25,013 bases of DNA, from positions 1 to 25,013 of the IMG/VR virus record IMGVR_UViG_3300044825_000844. The stretch is one strand, 5' to 3'. This stretch comes from a virus. Below the pieces are notes generated by a model. The model was not told the origin of the DNA. It saw only the letters and a program-made list of their open reading frames with translations, and did not search any database. Positions 6,455 through 14,167 of this stretch are shown piece by piece. Each line of letters begins with the position of its first letter. Within the stretch, counting starts at the first letter, position 1. The position numbers and the translations under genes were made by a program.

Positions 6455-7321
6455 ATGTCCAGTACCATCACCGCAGCATTTGTGCAGCAGTGGGATACCG
6501 CCATCCGCCTGCAAGCTCAGCAAGCTGAGTCCCGTCTGATGAAGGCCGTTACCGATCGCGGCCAGATCACCGGTGACGGCTTCACCGTCAATAACCTCTC
6601 GAGCGTCGAGATGGACGAGAACACCGTCCGTCACGGTGACACCGAGTGGGGCGAAATCAATCACACGAACCGTCTGGCCGTGATGAAGGATTTCTACAAG
6701 GCCCTGCCGCTCGATCGCAACGACATTCCGAAGATGATCGTCAATCCCGTCACTGGCGGCGACTACATGCGCACGCTGATGAACGCCAAGAACCGCAAGG
6801 CCGATGCAGTCATCTATTCGGCGCTGGGCGGCACGATCACCTCGAAGGACGGCGTTACCAGCAACGTGCTGCCGGCCGGTCAGAAGATCGCCCACGGCAG
6901 TACCGGCTTCACGAAGGCCAAGATCATTCAGGCCCGTGCGATCTTCCGCGCGAACGAGTGCGACGAGGAGAACGGCGAAGAGCTGTTCATGATGTACAAC
7001 CACGAGGCCCTGCAGGACATCCTGTCGGACACCTCGCTGACCTCGGCGGACTACATGGCCGTTCAGATGCTGCAGTCCGGCAAGGTTGCGCAGAACTGGA
7101 TGGGCTTCACCTGGATCCCGTATCAGGGCCTCACCTTCAGTGCCTCGACCTACTACGCCTATGCGTGGGCCAAGTCGGGCATCCACTTCGGCAAGGGCTA
7201 CGAGGAAGGCAACGTCACCCGCCGCGGCGACAAGAAGGATCTCTGGCAAGTCTCGATGGGCGCCTCCTACGGTGCCGGCCGTCAGGACGAAACCAAGGTC
7301 GTCGAGATCGCCTTCCAGTAA
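6455..7321 (+). CDS. Major capsid protein
   Basis: Encodes 288 aa with no long Gly-rich or signal region, located directly after the scaffold gene. The N-terminus (AFVQQWDTAIRLQAQQAESR) and the block RLAVMKDFYKALPLDRNDIP match the capsid family I associate with BPP-1-type podoviruses, which has an HK97-type fold. The helix NAKNRKADAVIYSALGG and the strand-rich C-terminus ending VVEIAFQ fit the same family; the attribution is from memory. ATG 6455 has GGAG at 6445-6448, six bases upstream, after a TTTTT run; an in-frame TTG at 6443 overlaps that site and is rejected. It is isolated from its neighbours by a terminator upstream and a GC hairpin downstream, as expected for a gene needed at high dosage. 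Confidence 0.92.
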   Translation: MSSTITAAFVQQWDTAIRLQAQQAESRLMKAVTDRGQITGDGFTVNNLSSVEMDENTVRHGDTEWGEINHTNRLAVMKDFYKALPLDRNDIPKMIVNPVTGGDYMRTLMNAKNRKADAVIYSALGGTITSKDGVTSNVLPAGQKIAHGSTGFTKAKIIQARAIFRANECDEENGEELFMMYNHEALQDILSDTSLTSADYMAVQMLQSGKVAQNWMGFTWIPYQGLTFSASTYYAYAWAKSGIHFGKGYEEGNVTRRGDKKDLWQVSMGASYGAGRQDETKVVEIAFQ

Positions 7322-7332
7322 CCAACACGGTC

Positions 7333-7350
7333 GGGGGCTTTGGCCCCCTT
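7333..7350 (+). terminator. GC hairpin between capsid and cement genes, possible attenuator
   Basis: A perfect 6-bp stem GGGGGC/GCCCCC (7333-7338, 7343-7348) closes a TTTG loop 11 bases after the capsid stop. The tail after it is only TTCCTCC, not a T run, so it probably acts as a weak terminator or a 3-prime mRNA stabiliser. It probably tunes the cement to capsid ratio. Confidence 0.55.
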
Positions 7351-7378
7351 CCTCCGAACCTCTCAAGGAGAATCGAAC

Positions 7379-7840
7379 ATGGCTGAAACCAACTCCCGCC
7401 AGGCTGCAAAAAACGCCGCTGGCACCAAGAACCTCAACGCCGACTCGGGGCGCGTTCGTACCCTGGTCATCGAGACCCCGGCAACGTTCGCCCAGCTGGC
7501 CATCGATGACACCATCGCCGGTGGCGTCTATGTTCCGGCAGGCTGCCGCGTCATTGGCGCCCGCGTCTCGAACAGTGCCGGCACGGCTTCCTCGACGATC
7601 AACATCGGTCTGCGCAAGCGCAAGGACAACGTAGTCCTGTCCGCCACTGCGATTGCCAGCCTGATCGCGATCACGACCGCGACGACCAATCCGACGGCCG
7701 CTTCGAACGGTGCCTATCTGGCCGCCGGCGTGGCCGCCCAGGTGCTGACCGACGATGCCGAGGTGTACATCACGGCGAAGGGTGCTGTCCTTGCCGCCAA
7801 CCAGGCGCTGCGCGTCGAAGTCGACTACGTCGGCGCCTGA
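7379..7840 (+). CDS. Probable capsid cement/decoration protein
   Basis: Encodes 153 aa. A short disordered Asn/Ala-rich N-terminus is followed by a beta-rich body (TLVIETPATFAQLAIDDTIA, then GGVYVPAGCRVIGARVSNS and STINIGLRKRKDN). The C-terminus is ALRVEVDYVGA. This strand pattern resembles phage jelly-roll stabilising proteins, and in BPP-1-like phages a cement protein gene is adjacent to the capsid gene. ATG 7379 follows AAGGAG at about 7365-7370. The gene shares a transcription unit with the capsid gene and is closed by a strong terminator at 7876-7906. The role is inferred from fold pattern and position. Confidence 0.75.
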   Translation: MAETNSRQAAKNAAGTKNLNADSGRVRTLVIETPATFAQLAIDDTIAGGVYVPAGCRVIGARVSNSAGTASSTINIGLRKRKDNVVLSATAIASLIAITTATTNPTAASNGAYLAAGVAAQVLTDDAEVYITAKGAVLAANQALRVEVDYVGA

Positions 7841-7875
7841 CATCGAACTACCTCCCCCTCCGTGAAAGCGGGTTG

Positions 7876-7906
7876 AGCCCGGCCCATAACAGGGTCGGGC
7901 TTTTTT
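7876..7906 (+). terminator. Strong Rho-independent terminator after cement gene
   Basis: A 10-bp stem with one G-T pair, AGCCCGGCCC (7876-7885) with GGGTCGGGCT (7892-7901), closes the loop ATAACA. It runs into six T residues (7901-7906). It separates the capsid/cement unit from the tail genes. Confidence 0.93.
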
Positions 7907-7921
7907 CTTAGGTGATGTGAC

Positions 7922-8491
7922 ATGGCGACCAGTGCCGTATCGATCTGCTCAAATGCGCTGCTGCTGCTCGGCGACAGCCCGATCTCGTCGTTCGACGAGG
8001 ACAACGACCGCACGCGGCTGGTAGCCAACCTGTACGACACCAAGCGGGACAAGGTGCTGCGGCTGCATCCGTGGAACTGCGCGACGAAGCGCGTGATCCT
8101 GGCGCGGGATTCCACCGACCCGGAATTCGGCTATGCCTACCGATTCCTGCTCCCCGAGGACTGGCTGCGCACGCTGTCCGTCGGCCTCGATGATGATCAG
8201 GACGACTACGTGATCGAGGGGCGCTACATCCTCATGGACAACAGCGTCTGCCGGCTGCGCTACATCTATCGCAACGCCGACGAAGCGACGTGGGACGCGA
8301 TCCTTATCGACGCCATGACGCAGGTCATGGTGGCCGCGCTGACCTACGCGATCACGAAAAGCACGACCAAGCAGGCTACCGAGGAAGAGATCGTCAAGCA
8401 GGTGCTGAAGACTGCGCGCGCCGTCGATGGTCAGGAAGTCACGCCGGAGACGCTGGGCGACTTCCCTCTGTTGGCGAACCGGATGCGCTGA
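7922..8491 (+). CDS. Tail tubular protein A / head-tail adaptor, T7 gp11-like
   Basis: Encodes 189 aa, close to the T7 gp11 length. The opening SAVSICSNALLLLGDSPISS, the segment LYDTKRDKVLRLHPWNCATK and the later YRFLLPEDWLRTL are hallmark motifs of the tail-tube adaptor family. The family forms a twelve-fold ring between portal and nozzle. The C-terminal half is helical (LIDAMTQVMVAALTYAITKS). ATG 7922 lies 16 bases after the T run of the terminator and has AGGTGATG upstream. It overlaps nothing and is followed one base later by the nozzle gene, its structural partner. Confidence 0.93.
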   Translation: MATSAVSICSNALLLLGDSPISSFDEDNDRTRLVANLYDTKRDKVLRLHPWNCATKRVILARDSTDPEFGYAYRFLLPEDWLRTLSVGLDDDQDDYVIEGRYILMDNSVCRLRYIYRNADEATWDAILIDAMTQVMVAALTYAITKSTTKQATEEEIVKQVLKTARAVDGQEVTPETLGDFPLLANRMR

Positions 8492-8492
8492 C

Positions 8493-10748
8493 ATGCCGAA
8501 GATCAAGACGATCCAGAGTAACTTCAGCTCCGGCGAACTGTCACCGCAGGCGCTGGGCCGGGTCGATATTGCCCGATACCCGAACGCCGCAAAGCGCATG
8601 GTCAATGTGATCTCGCGCACCCTCGGCGGGGCTCAGAAGCGACCTGGAAGCCAGTACATTGCGCCGGCAAAGCACGCAGACAAGCGGGCGCGGCTTATCC
8701 CCTACGTGAAGAGCAGGGACGATGCCTACATGTTGGAGGTCGGCGACCAGTACCTGCGCGTCTTCAAGCCGGACGGCACGCAAGTCGAGACGTCGCCGGG
8801 CGTGCCCTACGAGATCACGACGCCCTACACCGAAGCCTATGTCGCCGAGATCGACTTTACGCAGGGAGAGGGCACGATGTACGTGTTCCACTCGTCCGTC
8901 TATCCGAACCGGCTGCGCACCTTCGGCGATGCAAAGTGGGACTGTTCGAACGCCCCCTTCACGACGACCCCGTTCTCGGAAAATGGCGACTACTACGCCG
9001 TCGCGCTGACGCTGTCGCTGAACACCGTCGGCACCGGCCGCACCATGACCGCTGCGTCTGCCGTGTTCCTCGCATCCGATGTGGGCCGAGCCATTCTGTG
9101 GAATGCCGGCGTTGCCGTGATCACTGGTTTCACCGATACCCAGACCGTTACTGTTGAGGTGAAGGTGATCTTCGATTCGACGTCGATCCCGTCTGGCGCG
9201 TGGAACCTCGATGCCAGCCCGCAGACGACGCTGACGCCGGGTGCGAAGGATCCGGTCGGCACCTCGACAAGCTTGACGCTGGCGGCAAATGGATGGCGCT
9301 CGACGGACGTCGGCAAGTTCGTCCGGATCAACAGCGGCCTGATCAAGATCACCGGCTACACCTCCGGCACCGTGGCGACCGGGACGATCATCAAGGCCCT
9401 GACCGCGACGACGGCCGCGCCGGCCCTCTCATGGACGCTTGAGTCCTCCGACTGGGGCGGCACCAACGGCTACCCGCGCACCGGCACGATGCATCAGCAG
9501 CGACTGGTCTGCGGCGGCACCGCCGGCAAGCCGCAGACGGTATTCGGCAGCAAGACCTCGGAACCGCTCGATTTCACCAAGGGCACCGCCGACGACGATT
9601 CCTTCATCTTCACGATCGGCACCTCGCAGAACCAGGTGACGCCGATCAACTACATGCTCTCGACGCGCGACCTGCTGCTGCTGACGCACGGCGGGGAATA
9701 CTCGCTGCGCTCCGGGGTCGAGAAGCCGATCACGCCGACGAACGTGCAGATCAAGCCGGAAACCTCCTATGGCTGCGCCAAGGTCAAGCCGGCGTCGCTC
9801 GGCAAGGAGACGCTGTTCGCCCATCGTGCCGCCCGCAAGCTGCGTGCTGCCGGCTTCCGCTACGACGAGGACGGCTACAAGTCACCGGACCTGACGACGC
9901 TTGCCGAACACATCACCGAGACCGGCATCCGCGAAATGTCGGTGCAGCTCGAACCCGATCCCGTCGTCTGGGTCGTGCTGAACAATGGCCGGCTGATCAG
10001 TGTCACGCTCGACCGCGATCTGGACGTGATCGCATGGAACCGGCACGAAATCGACGGCGGGGTCGAATCCGTCGCGACGATTCCTGACGGCGACAAGGAT
10101 CAGGTCTGGCTGATTGTCCGGCGCCTGGTCGATGGCGCCATCGTCCGCTACGTCGAGCGCCTGCAGCCGGACTGGTACCCGATCATCGGCACGGCATCGC
10201 CTGACCCTGACGACTTCCCGCCCGGTGACGAGCCGACAAACTGGGGTTTCATGCTCGACTGCGCTATCTCTCAGGACTTCGAAGAAGGGAAGCCGATCTG
10301 GGACGGCCTCGATCATCTCGAAGGGCTGACGGTGCGCTGCCTTGCCGATGGTGTCGACATGGGCGATTTCACGGTAACCGGTGGCGAGATCACCCTGCCG
10401 CGCACGGCCAAGCGAACGCTGATCGGGCTGATGATCACCCCCGAGATCGTGATGCTGACGCCGGAGATACAGACCGGCAGCGGTACCAGCCAGGCCGATG
10501 CGATGAGCGTCAATGACGTCACCGTCCGCGTGCACAACACCCTCGGCCTGACGATCAACGGGCAGCAGACCATCCCCGGCCGCGTCGTGGGTCCAGACCA
10601 GCTCGACATGGCGCCCGAACTGTTCACAGGGGACAAGCGGGTGTCCAATATCGGATGGGATCGGGCGGAGACGGTCATCTCGCAGGATGCGCCATTCCCG
10701 TTCCATCTGCTCGCGGCGATCCGCACGCTGACGATCAATGGGGGCTGA
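8493..10748 (+). CDS. Tail tubular protein B / nozzle, T7 gp12-like
   Basis: Encodes 751 aa, in the usual range for podovirus nozzle proteins. The N-terminal signature is clear: QSNFSSGELSPQALGRVDIA, then GAQKRPGSQYIAPAK and RLIPYVKSRDDAYMLEVGD. The middle contains repeated Thr/Gly-rich beta segments (LTLAANGWRSTDVGKFVRIN). Further on are family motifs such as GNTGYPRTG-like turns, HQQRLVCGGTAGKPQTVFGS and LLLTHGGEYSLRSG. These line the tail knob beneath the adaptor and gate DNA exit. ATG 8493 follows the adaptor stop by one base. The region 9000-9440 looks like an inserted duplicated beta module within the shoulder domain. Confidence 0.94.
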   Translation: MPKIKTIQSNFSSGELSPQALGRVDIARYPNAAKRMVNVISRTLGGAQKRPGSQYIAPAKHADKRARLIPYVKSRDDAYMLEVGDQYLRVFKPDGTQVETSPGVPYEITTPYTEAYVAEIDFTQGEGTMYVFHSSVYPNRLRTFGDAKWDCSNAPFTTTPFSENGDYYAVALTLSLNTVGTGRTMTAASAVFLASDVGRAILWNAGVAVITGFTDTQTVTVEVKVIFDSTSIPSGAWNLDASPQTTLTPGAKDPVGTSTSLTLAANGWRSTDVGKFVRINSGLIKITGYTSGTVATGTIIKALTATTAAPALSWTLESSDWGGTNGYPRTGTMHQQRLVCGGTAGKPQTVFGSKTSEPLDFTKGTADDDSFIFTIGTSQNQVTPINYMLSTRDLLLLTHGGEYSLRSGVEKPITPTNVQIKPETSYGCAKVKPASLGKETLFAHRAARKLRAAGFRYDEDGYKSPDLTTLAEHITETGIREMSVQLEPDPVVWVVLNNGRLISVTLDRDLDVIAWNRHEIDGGVESVATIPDGDKDQVWLIVRRLVDGAIVRYVERLQPDWYPIIGTASPDPDDFPPGDEPTNWGFMLDCAISQDFEEGKPIWDGLDHLEGLTVRCLADGVDMGDFTVTGGEITLPRTAKRTLIGLMITPEIVMLTPEIQTGSGTSQADAMSVNDVTVRVHNTLGLTINGQQTIPGRVVGPDQLDMAPELFTGDKRVSNIGWDRAETVISQDAPFPFHLLAAIRTLTINGG

Positions 10749-10751
10749 ACT

Positions 10752-11213
10752 ATGGCAAACATCACTATCCGCGCATGTTCTGTCGAAGAGATCGAGCAGG
10801 CTGGCGCCTTGGAAATCCTGCTGGAAGCCTATGCTCAGGAATCCAGCATTCCCGAACTCGGCGAAGCCAGCGCGGACATGGACACCTATCGAGATTTCGA
10901 AGCGCGCGGGGCAATGCACACGATTGGTGCCTTTGCGCCCGAGTTGGTTGGTGTGGCGACAGTGCTGGTCTATGGCCTGCCGCACTACGCTGGCCGCAGG
11001 ATTGCGGCAATGGAATCGCTGTTTGTGCTGCCGGAGGCGCGGCGCAACGGTACCGGGACGCGGCTACTGCAGGCAGCAAAGGACTTGGCGCGCGAACTTG
11101 GAGCCCCGGCGCTGCTTGTCAGCGCACCGGTCGGCAGTCGCCTGGACAAAGTTCTGCAGCGCACAGCGAATTGCCGAGAAACGAATCACATCTTCTTGGT
11201 AAATCTGAAATGA
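10752..11213 (+). CDS. GNAT-family N-acetyltransferase, second copy
   Basis: Encodes 153 aa. Motif A is visible at about residues 90-106 (LFVLPEARRNGTGTRLL), with the acetyl-CoA loop RRNGTGT, preceded by the strand ELVGVATVLVYGL. It differs widely from the GNAT at 359-802, so it is not a recent duplicate. It starts three bases after the nozzle stop and overlaps the cupin-like gene that follows (ATGA), suggesting the two act together. The target is unknown. Position within the tail and ejection genes suggests a virion or early-infection substrate. Confidence 0.87.
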   Translation: MANITIRACSVEEIEQAGALEILLEAYAQESSIPELGEASADMDTYRDFEARGAMHTIGAFAPELVGVATVLVYGLPHYAGRRIAAMESLFVLPEARRNGTGTRLLQAAKDLARELGAPALLVSAPVGSRLDKVLQRTANCRETNHIFLVNLK

Positions 11214-11668
11214 ATGCGATAGCACTTTCCGCACCTTTTTTTCCGGCGATGGATGCTGGCGATGTTGCCAAGGTCGGCCGCCTGCAGTCGTGTCTTCGGG
11301 ACATGGATCAGGTACCAATCACCACGTTTCACCACTTTCATGCCGGTATGTACGCGCGAACCATCCGCATTCCGAAAGGCGTCGTCATCACGGGGGCCTT
11401 GATCCGCATCCCGACGATTCTTATCGTTTCTGGCCATGCGACCGTCTTTATCGGAGGTGACTCGATCGATCTGCACGGATACCACGTCATTCCAGGCAGT
11501 GCCGGTCGAAAACAGGCTTTTCTTGCCCACGAAGACACTGACCTGACGATGCTCTTCCCGACCGAAGCCCGGACAGTCGAGGAAGCCGAAGCGGAGTTCA
11601 CCGACGAAACAGATCTGCTGATGTCGCGCCAGCAGTCCGGAAATTTGATCATCACCACAGGAGAATAA
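11210..11668 (+). CDS. Cupin-like small protein coupled to the GNAT
   Basis: Encodes 152 aa. The central region reads as a beta barrel with His-containing strands: TTFHHFHAGMYARTIRIPKG, then VVITGALIRIPTILIVSGHA and LHGYHVIPGS. The pattern HxxAGMYxRxxxIPxGxxxxG is cupin-like and could bind a metal through His residues. The C-terminal tail is acidic (TVEEAEAEFTDETDLL). ATG 11210 overlaps the GNAT stop, so the two are co-translated. Pairing with a GNAT recurs in phages as far as I recall. No activity can be assigned. Confidence 0.72.
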   Translation: MNAIALSAPFFPAMDAGDVAKVGRLQSCLRDMDQVPITTFHHFHAGMYARTIRIPKGVVITGALIRIPTILIVSGHATVFIGGDSIDLHGYHVIPGSAGRKQAFLAHEDTDLTMLFPTEARTVEEAEAEFTDETDLLMSRQQSGNLIITTGE

Positions 11669-11670
11669 CC

Positions 11671-12150
11671 ATGTCCGGATACACGGCCGCAGCCGTTGCA
11701 ATAGCTGGAGCAGCCGCCTCCGTTATGGGGCAAATGCAGCAAGCCAAACAACAGCAGAAGATGCACAACGCCCAGGCGCAACAGACCCTGAACGAAGGGG
11801 CCTACCGTGCCGACGCCGCGAAGCAGCAGGCCGAGAAGTTCCGCAAGGCCGGCAAGTCACAAGCCGGCGAAGCCAAGGCCCAGCTTGCCGCATCCGGTGT
11901 GAAGGTCGGGGAGGGTACCCCGCTTGAGATCGACAAGGAGATCAACCAGAACGCCGAGGAAGATGCGCTCTCCGCGCTGATCGGCGGCAAGCGGGCCACG
12001 ACTGCTGCACAGGAAGAGGCAAAGCTGCTCGGCAAGGCCGGCGACAACGCCGTCACGAATGCGGGCTACGGCGCCGCATCGACCGTGCTGTCCGCGGGTG
12101 GCTCGATGATCAAGAGCGGGTGGAAGACTCGCCTGAAGGCGGAGGGCTGA
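11671..12150 (+). CDS. Internal virion protein, T7 gp14-like
   Basis: Encodes 159 aa. A short hydrophobic helix near the N-terminus (AAAVAIAGAAASVMG) leads into a Gln/Ala/Lys-rich coiled coil (QMQQAKQQQKMHNAQAQQ). After this comes the family-typical segment QLAASGVKVGEGTPLEID, also rich in Ala. This layout matches the small ejection protein of T7-like phages, which enters the outer membrane on infection. CAGGAG just upstream lies in the last codons of the previous gene. It heads the run of four ejection-protein genes. Confidence 0.87.
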   Translation: MSGYTAAAVAIAGAAASVMGQMQQAKQQQKMHNAQAQQTLNEGAYRADAAKQQAEKFRKAGKSQAGEAKAQLAASGVKVGEGTPLEIDKEINQNAEEDALSALIGGKRATTAAQEEAKLLGKAGDNAVTNAGYGAASTVLSAGGSMIKSGWKTRLKAEG

Positions 12151-12151
12151 C

Positions 12152-14167
12152 ATGGCACGCATCCCGATGGGCAACTTCGGCACGGTCATCGCCCAGCCGG
12201 CCCCCACTGTCCGCATCCCTGCGGCAGCATTCGACGATGGCGGCAGCGGTGCGCAGAAGCTCGGCGACACCGCGATGCAGGTAGGGGTGTCGCTGATGGA
12301 TGATCAGCGCCGCCAGGACGATGCCCTGATGCGGGCGCGTGCGGCAAATGCTGCCATCGATCGCGAAATGGCCGTCGATCAGCTCGGGCGCGAGATTGAG
12401 GAAGAGGTGACCGCCGGACGTCTGCACTACTCCAAGGCCAGCGAGACCTACAAGCAGCGCGTCGCGGCGCTCCCCGGTGACAAGTTCGACGGGCTCTCCC
12501 CAGTCGATGCCGAGAACTATTCGCGCAGCCTGAAGCGCATCGACTTCAAGGGCGAGAAGCACATCGAGACGGTGACGGCCAAAGCCAAGACGGCAGACTT
12601 CCGGGCGCAGACTGACGGCATCCTCGACAAGCTGGGCAAGCAGGCCGGGCTGCCGGGCACCGACATGGCCGCGCTGACGGGCCAGATCGACGCGATGGAC
12701 GAGATCGGGCGCAGCGCCTACGGGGCCGCCTGGGAGAAGCGCAAGCAGGACTGGAAGGACAACAGCTGGGACGCCCGGCTGAACCAGCAGGCCATTTCCG
12801 TGCGCAACGACCTGAACGGCATCAATGCCCTGCAGCAGCAACTCACTGGCGAATACGCCGACAAGCTCGATTCGAACCGCCGCAATACGCTGGTTTCCCG
12901 CCTCGATGGCTACAAGACCTCGCTTGTGCAACGGGCTGAAGCTGCCAGCGCCCGGGCGGATCGCGCTGCCGAGCGGCACCTGAAGAAGGCCGAGGCCGAG
13001 TTCAACACGTTCCAGAGCCTTGCCGACAAGGGCACGACCATCGACCCGACCTATATCGACGTGGTGCTGCAGAAGACCGCCGGCACGCCGTATCAGCAGG
13101 CCGTCGCCAGCGTTGCCAAGCAGGCACAGGAAAACGGCGGTATCGCCTCGCAGCCGATCGCGCAGCAGCAGGCCGAGCTCGACCAGATCGACGCCAAGAT
13201 CGTCAAGACCGGGCGCACTCCGGAACTGGACAAGCGCCGCGAGCAGCTGCAGAAGATCGTGCGCGGCAGCCAGACCGACCTGAAGGACAACGGGCTGCGG
13301 GCAGGCCTTGAGCGTGGCGTGATCGCCGACATGGCCCCGCTCGATGTCAGCACGCCGGAAGCCATTGCCGCCAGCATCCCGAAGCGCATCGAGCAGGCCG
13401 AGGCCGTCGGCGCATGGGCCGGGAAACCGGTATCCCCGTTCGACGCCAAGGAAGCCGAGAAGATCCGCAACACGCTGGATTCCCTGCCGCCGAAACAACG
13501 CTCCGAGGCAGTCTCGACCATCGCTCAGTCGGTCGGGCCGCGTCTTGCCGGCGCCGTTGCCGAGCAGCTGGACAAGCAGGACAAGCCGCTTGCGCTGGCG
13601 TTCGCAATGGCCGGGTCGCAGACCACGACCAACCGCTTCACCTCCGAACTGATCCTGAAGGGTGCGCAGGCCATGAAGGACGGCGCCGTGATGAAGGACG
13701 ACAAGAAGGTGACCGGCTGGAAGGCCAGCATTGCCAGCGCTGTCGATGGCGCCTTCGCGAACGAGAAAGCCGCGTCTGCCGTCAAGGATGCGGCCTACTA
13801 CATTGCCGCCGGCATCGCTGCGGAGAATGGCGGCAACGTTGGGGGTTCTGACATCAAGCGGGCCGTGCGCCTGGCGGTCGGTGGCGACATCATCGAGCGC
13901 AACGGCAAGAAGCTGCCGATCCCCGCCGGCATGGAGGCGGGCGACTTCGAGAAGCGTCTGCAGGGCATTCCGAAAGGCGACATTCTCAAGCAGGCGCCGG
14001 GCGGAAAGGTCCGTGTGGCCGGTGCGGAAATGTCCGCCGATGAGTTCGCGACAACCATTCCCGGTCAGGAACTGGCCATCGTCGGACCGGGGCGGTACGC
14101 GGTCATCGTCAAGGGGCGCCCGGTGGTCAATGCCAACGGCCGCCCGATCATCGTCGGGGTTCAATGA
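12152..14167 (+). CDS. Internal virion protein, T7 gp15-like position
   Basis: Encodes 671 aa, mostly helical and charged with little hydrophobicity, starting one base after the gp14-like gene. The N-terminus (RIPMGNFGTVIAQPAP) is typical of phage internal proteins. Long helices follow (QQAELDQIDAKIVKTG, KAEAEFNTFQSLADKG). The C-terminal 130 residues hold a compact domain (DAAYYIAAGIAAENGG, then strands IVGPGRYAVIVKGRPVV). By order and character it is the tube-forming ejection protein. Sequence similarity to T7 gp15 itself is weak by eye, so the name is positional. Its stop overlaps the next start. Confidence 0.82.
   Translation: MARIPMGNFGTVIAQPAPTVRIPAAAFDDGGSGAQKLGDTAMQVGVSLMDDQRRQDDALMRARAANAAIDREMAVDQLGREIEEEVTAGRLHYSKASETYKQRVAALPGDKFDGLSPVDAENYSRSLKRIDFKGEKHIETVTAKAKTADFRAQTDGILDKLGKQAGLPGTDMAALTGQIDAMDEIGRSAYGAAWEKRKQDWKDNSWDARLNQQAISVRNDLNGINALQQQLTGEYADKLDSNRRNTLVSRLDGYKTSLVQRAEAASARADRAAERHLKKAEAEFNTFQSLADKGTTIDPTYIDVVLQKTAGTPYQQAVASVAKQAQENGGIASQPIAQQQAELDQIDAKIVKTGRTPELDKRREQLQKIVRGSQTDLKDNGLRAGLERGVIADMAPLDVSTPEAIAASIPKRIEQAEAVGAWAGKPVSPFDAKEAEKIRNTLDSLPPKQRSEAVSTIAQSVGPRLAGAVAEQLDKQDKPLALAFAMAGSQTTTNRFTSELILKGAQAMKDGAVMKDDKKVTGWKASIASAVDGAFANEKAASAVKDAAYYIAAGIAAENGGNVGGSDIKRAVRLAVGGDIIERNGKKLPIPAGMEAGDFEKRLQGIPKGDILKQAPGGKVRVAGAEMSADEFATTIPGQELAIVGPGRYAVIVKGRPVVNANGRPIIVGVQ

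Noticed and set aside
6434-7843. Minus-strand open frame of 469 codons opposite capsid and cement genes
   Set aside because: It crosses two real genes, a hairpin and a leader with repeats. Its composition is that of an antisense shadow in GC-rich DNA.
9882-10985. Minus-strand open frame of 367 codons opposite the nozzle and GNAT genes
   Set aside because: It spans the boundary of two well-supported plus-strand genes and carries no motif.
12110-14164. Long minus-strand open frame of 684 codons opposite the 671-aa internal virion gene
   Set aside because: The plus strand has clear gene order, ribosome-binding sites and coupling. The antisense frame arises from high G/C at third codon positions and shows no recognisable protein.
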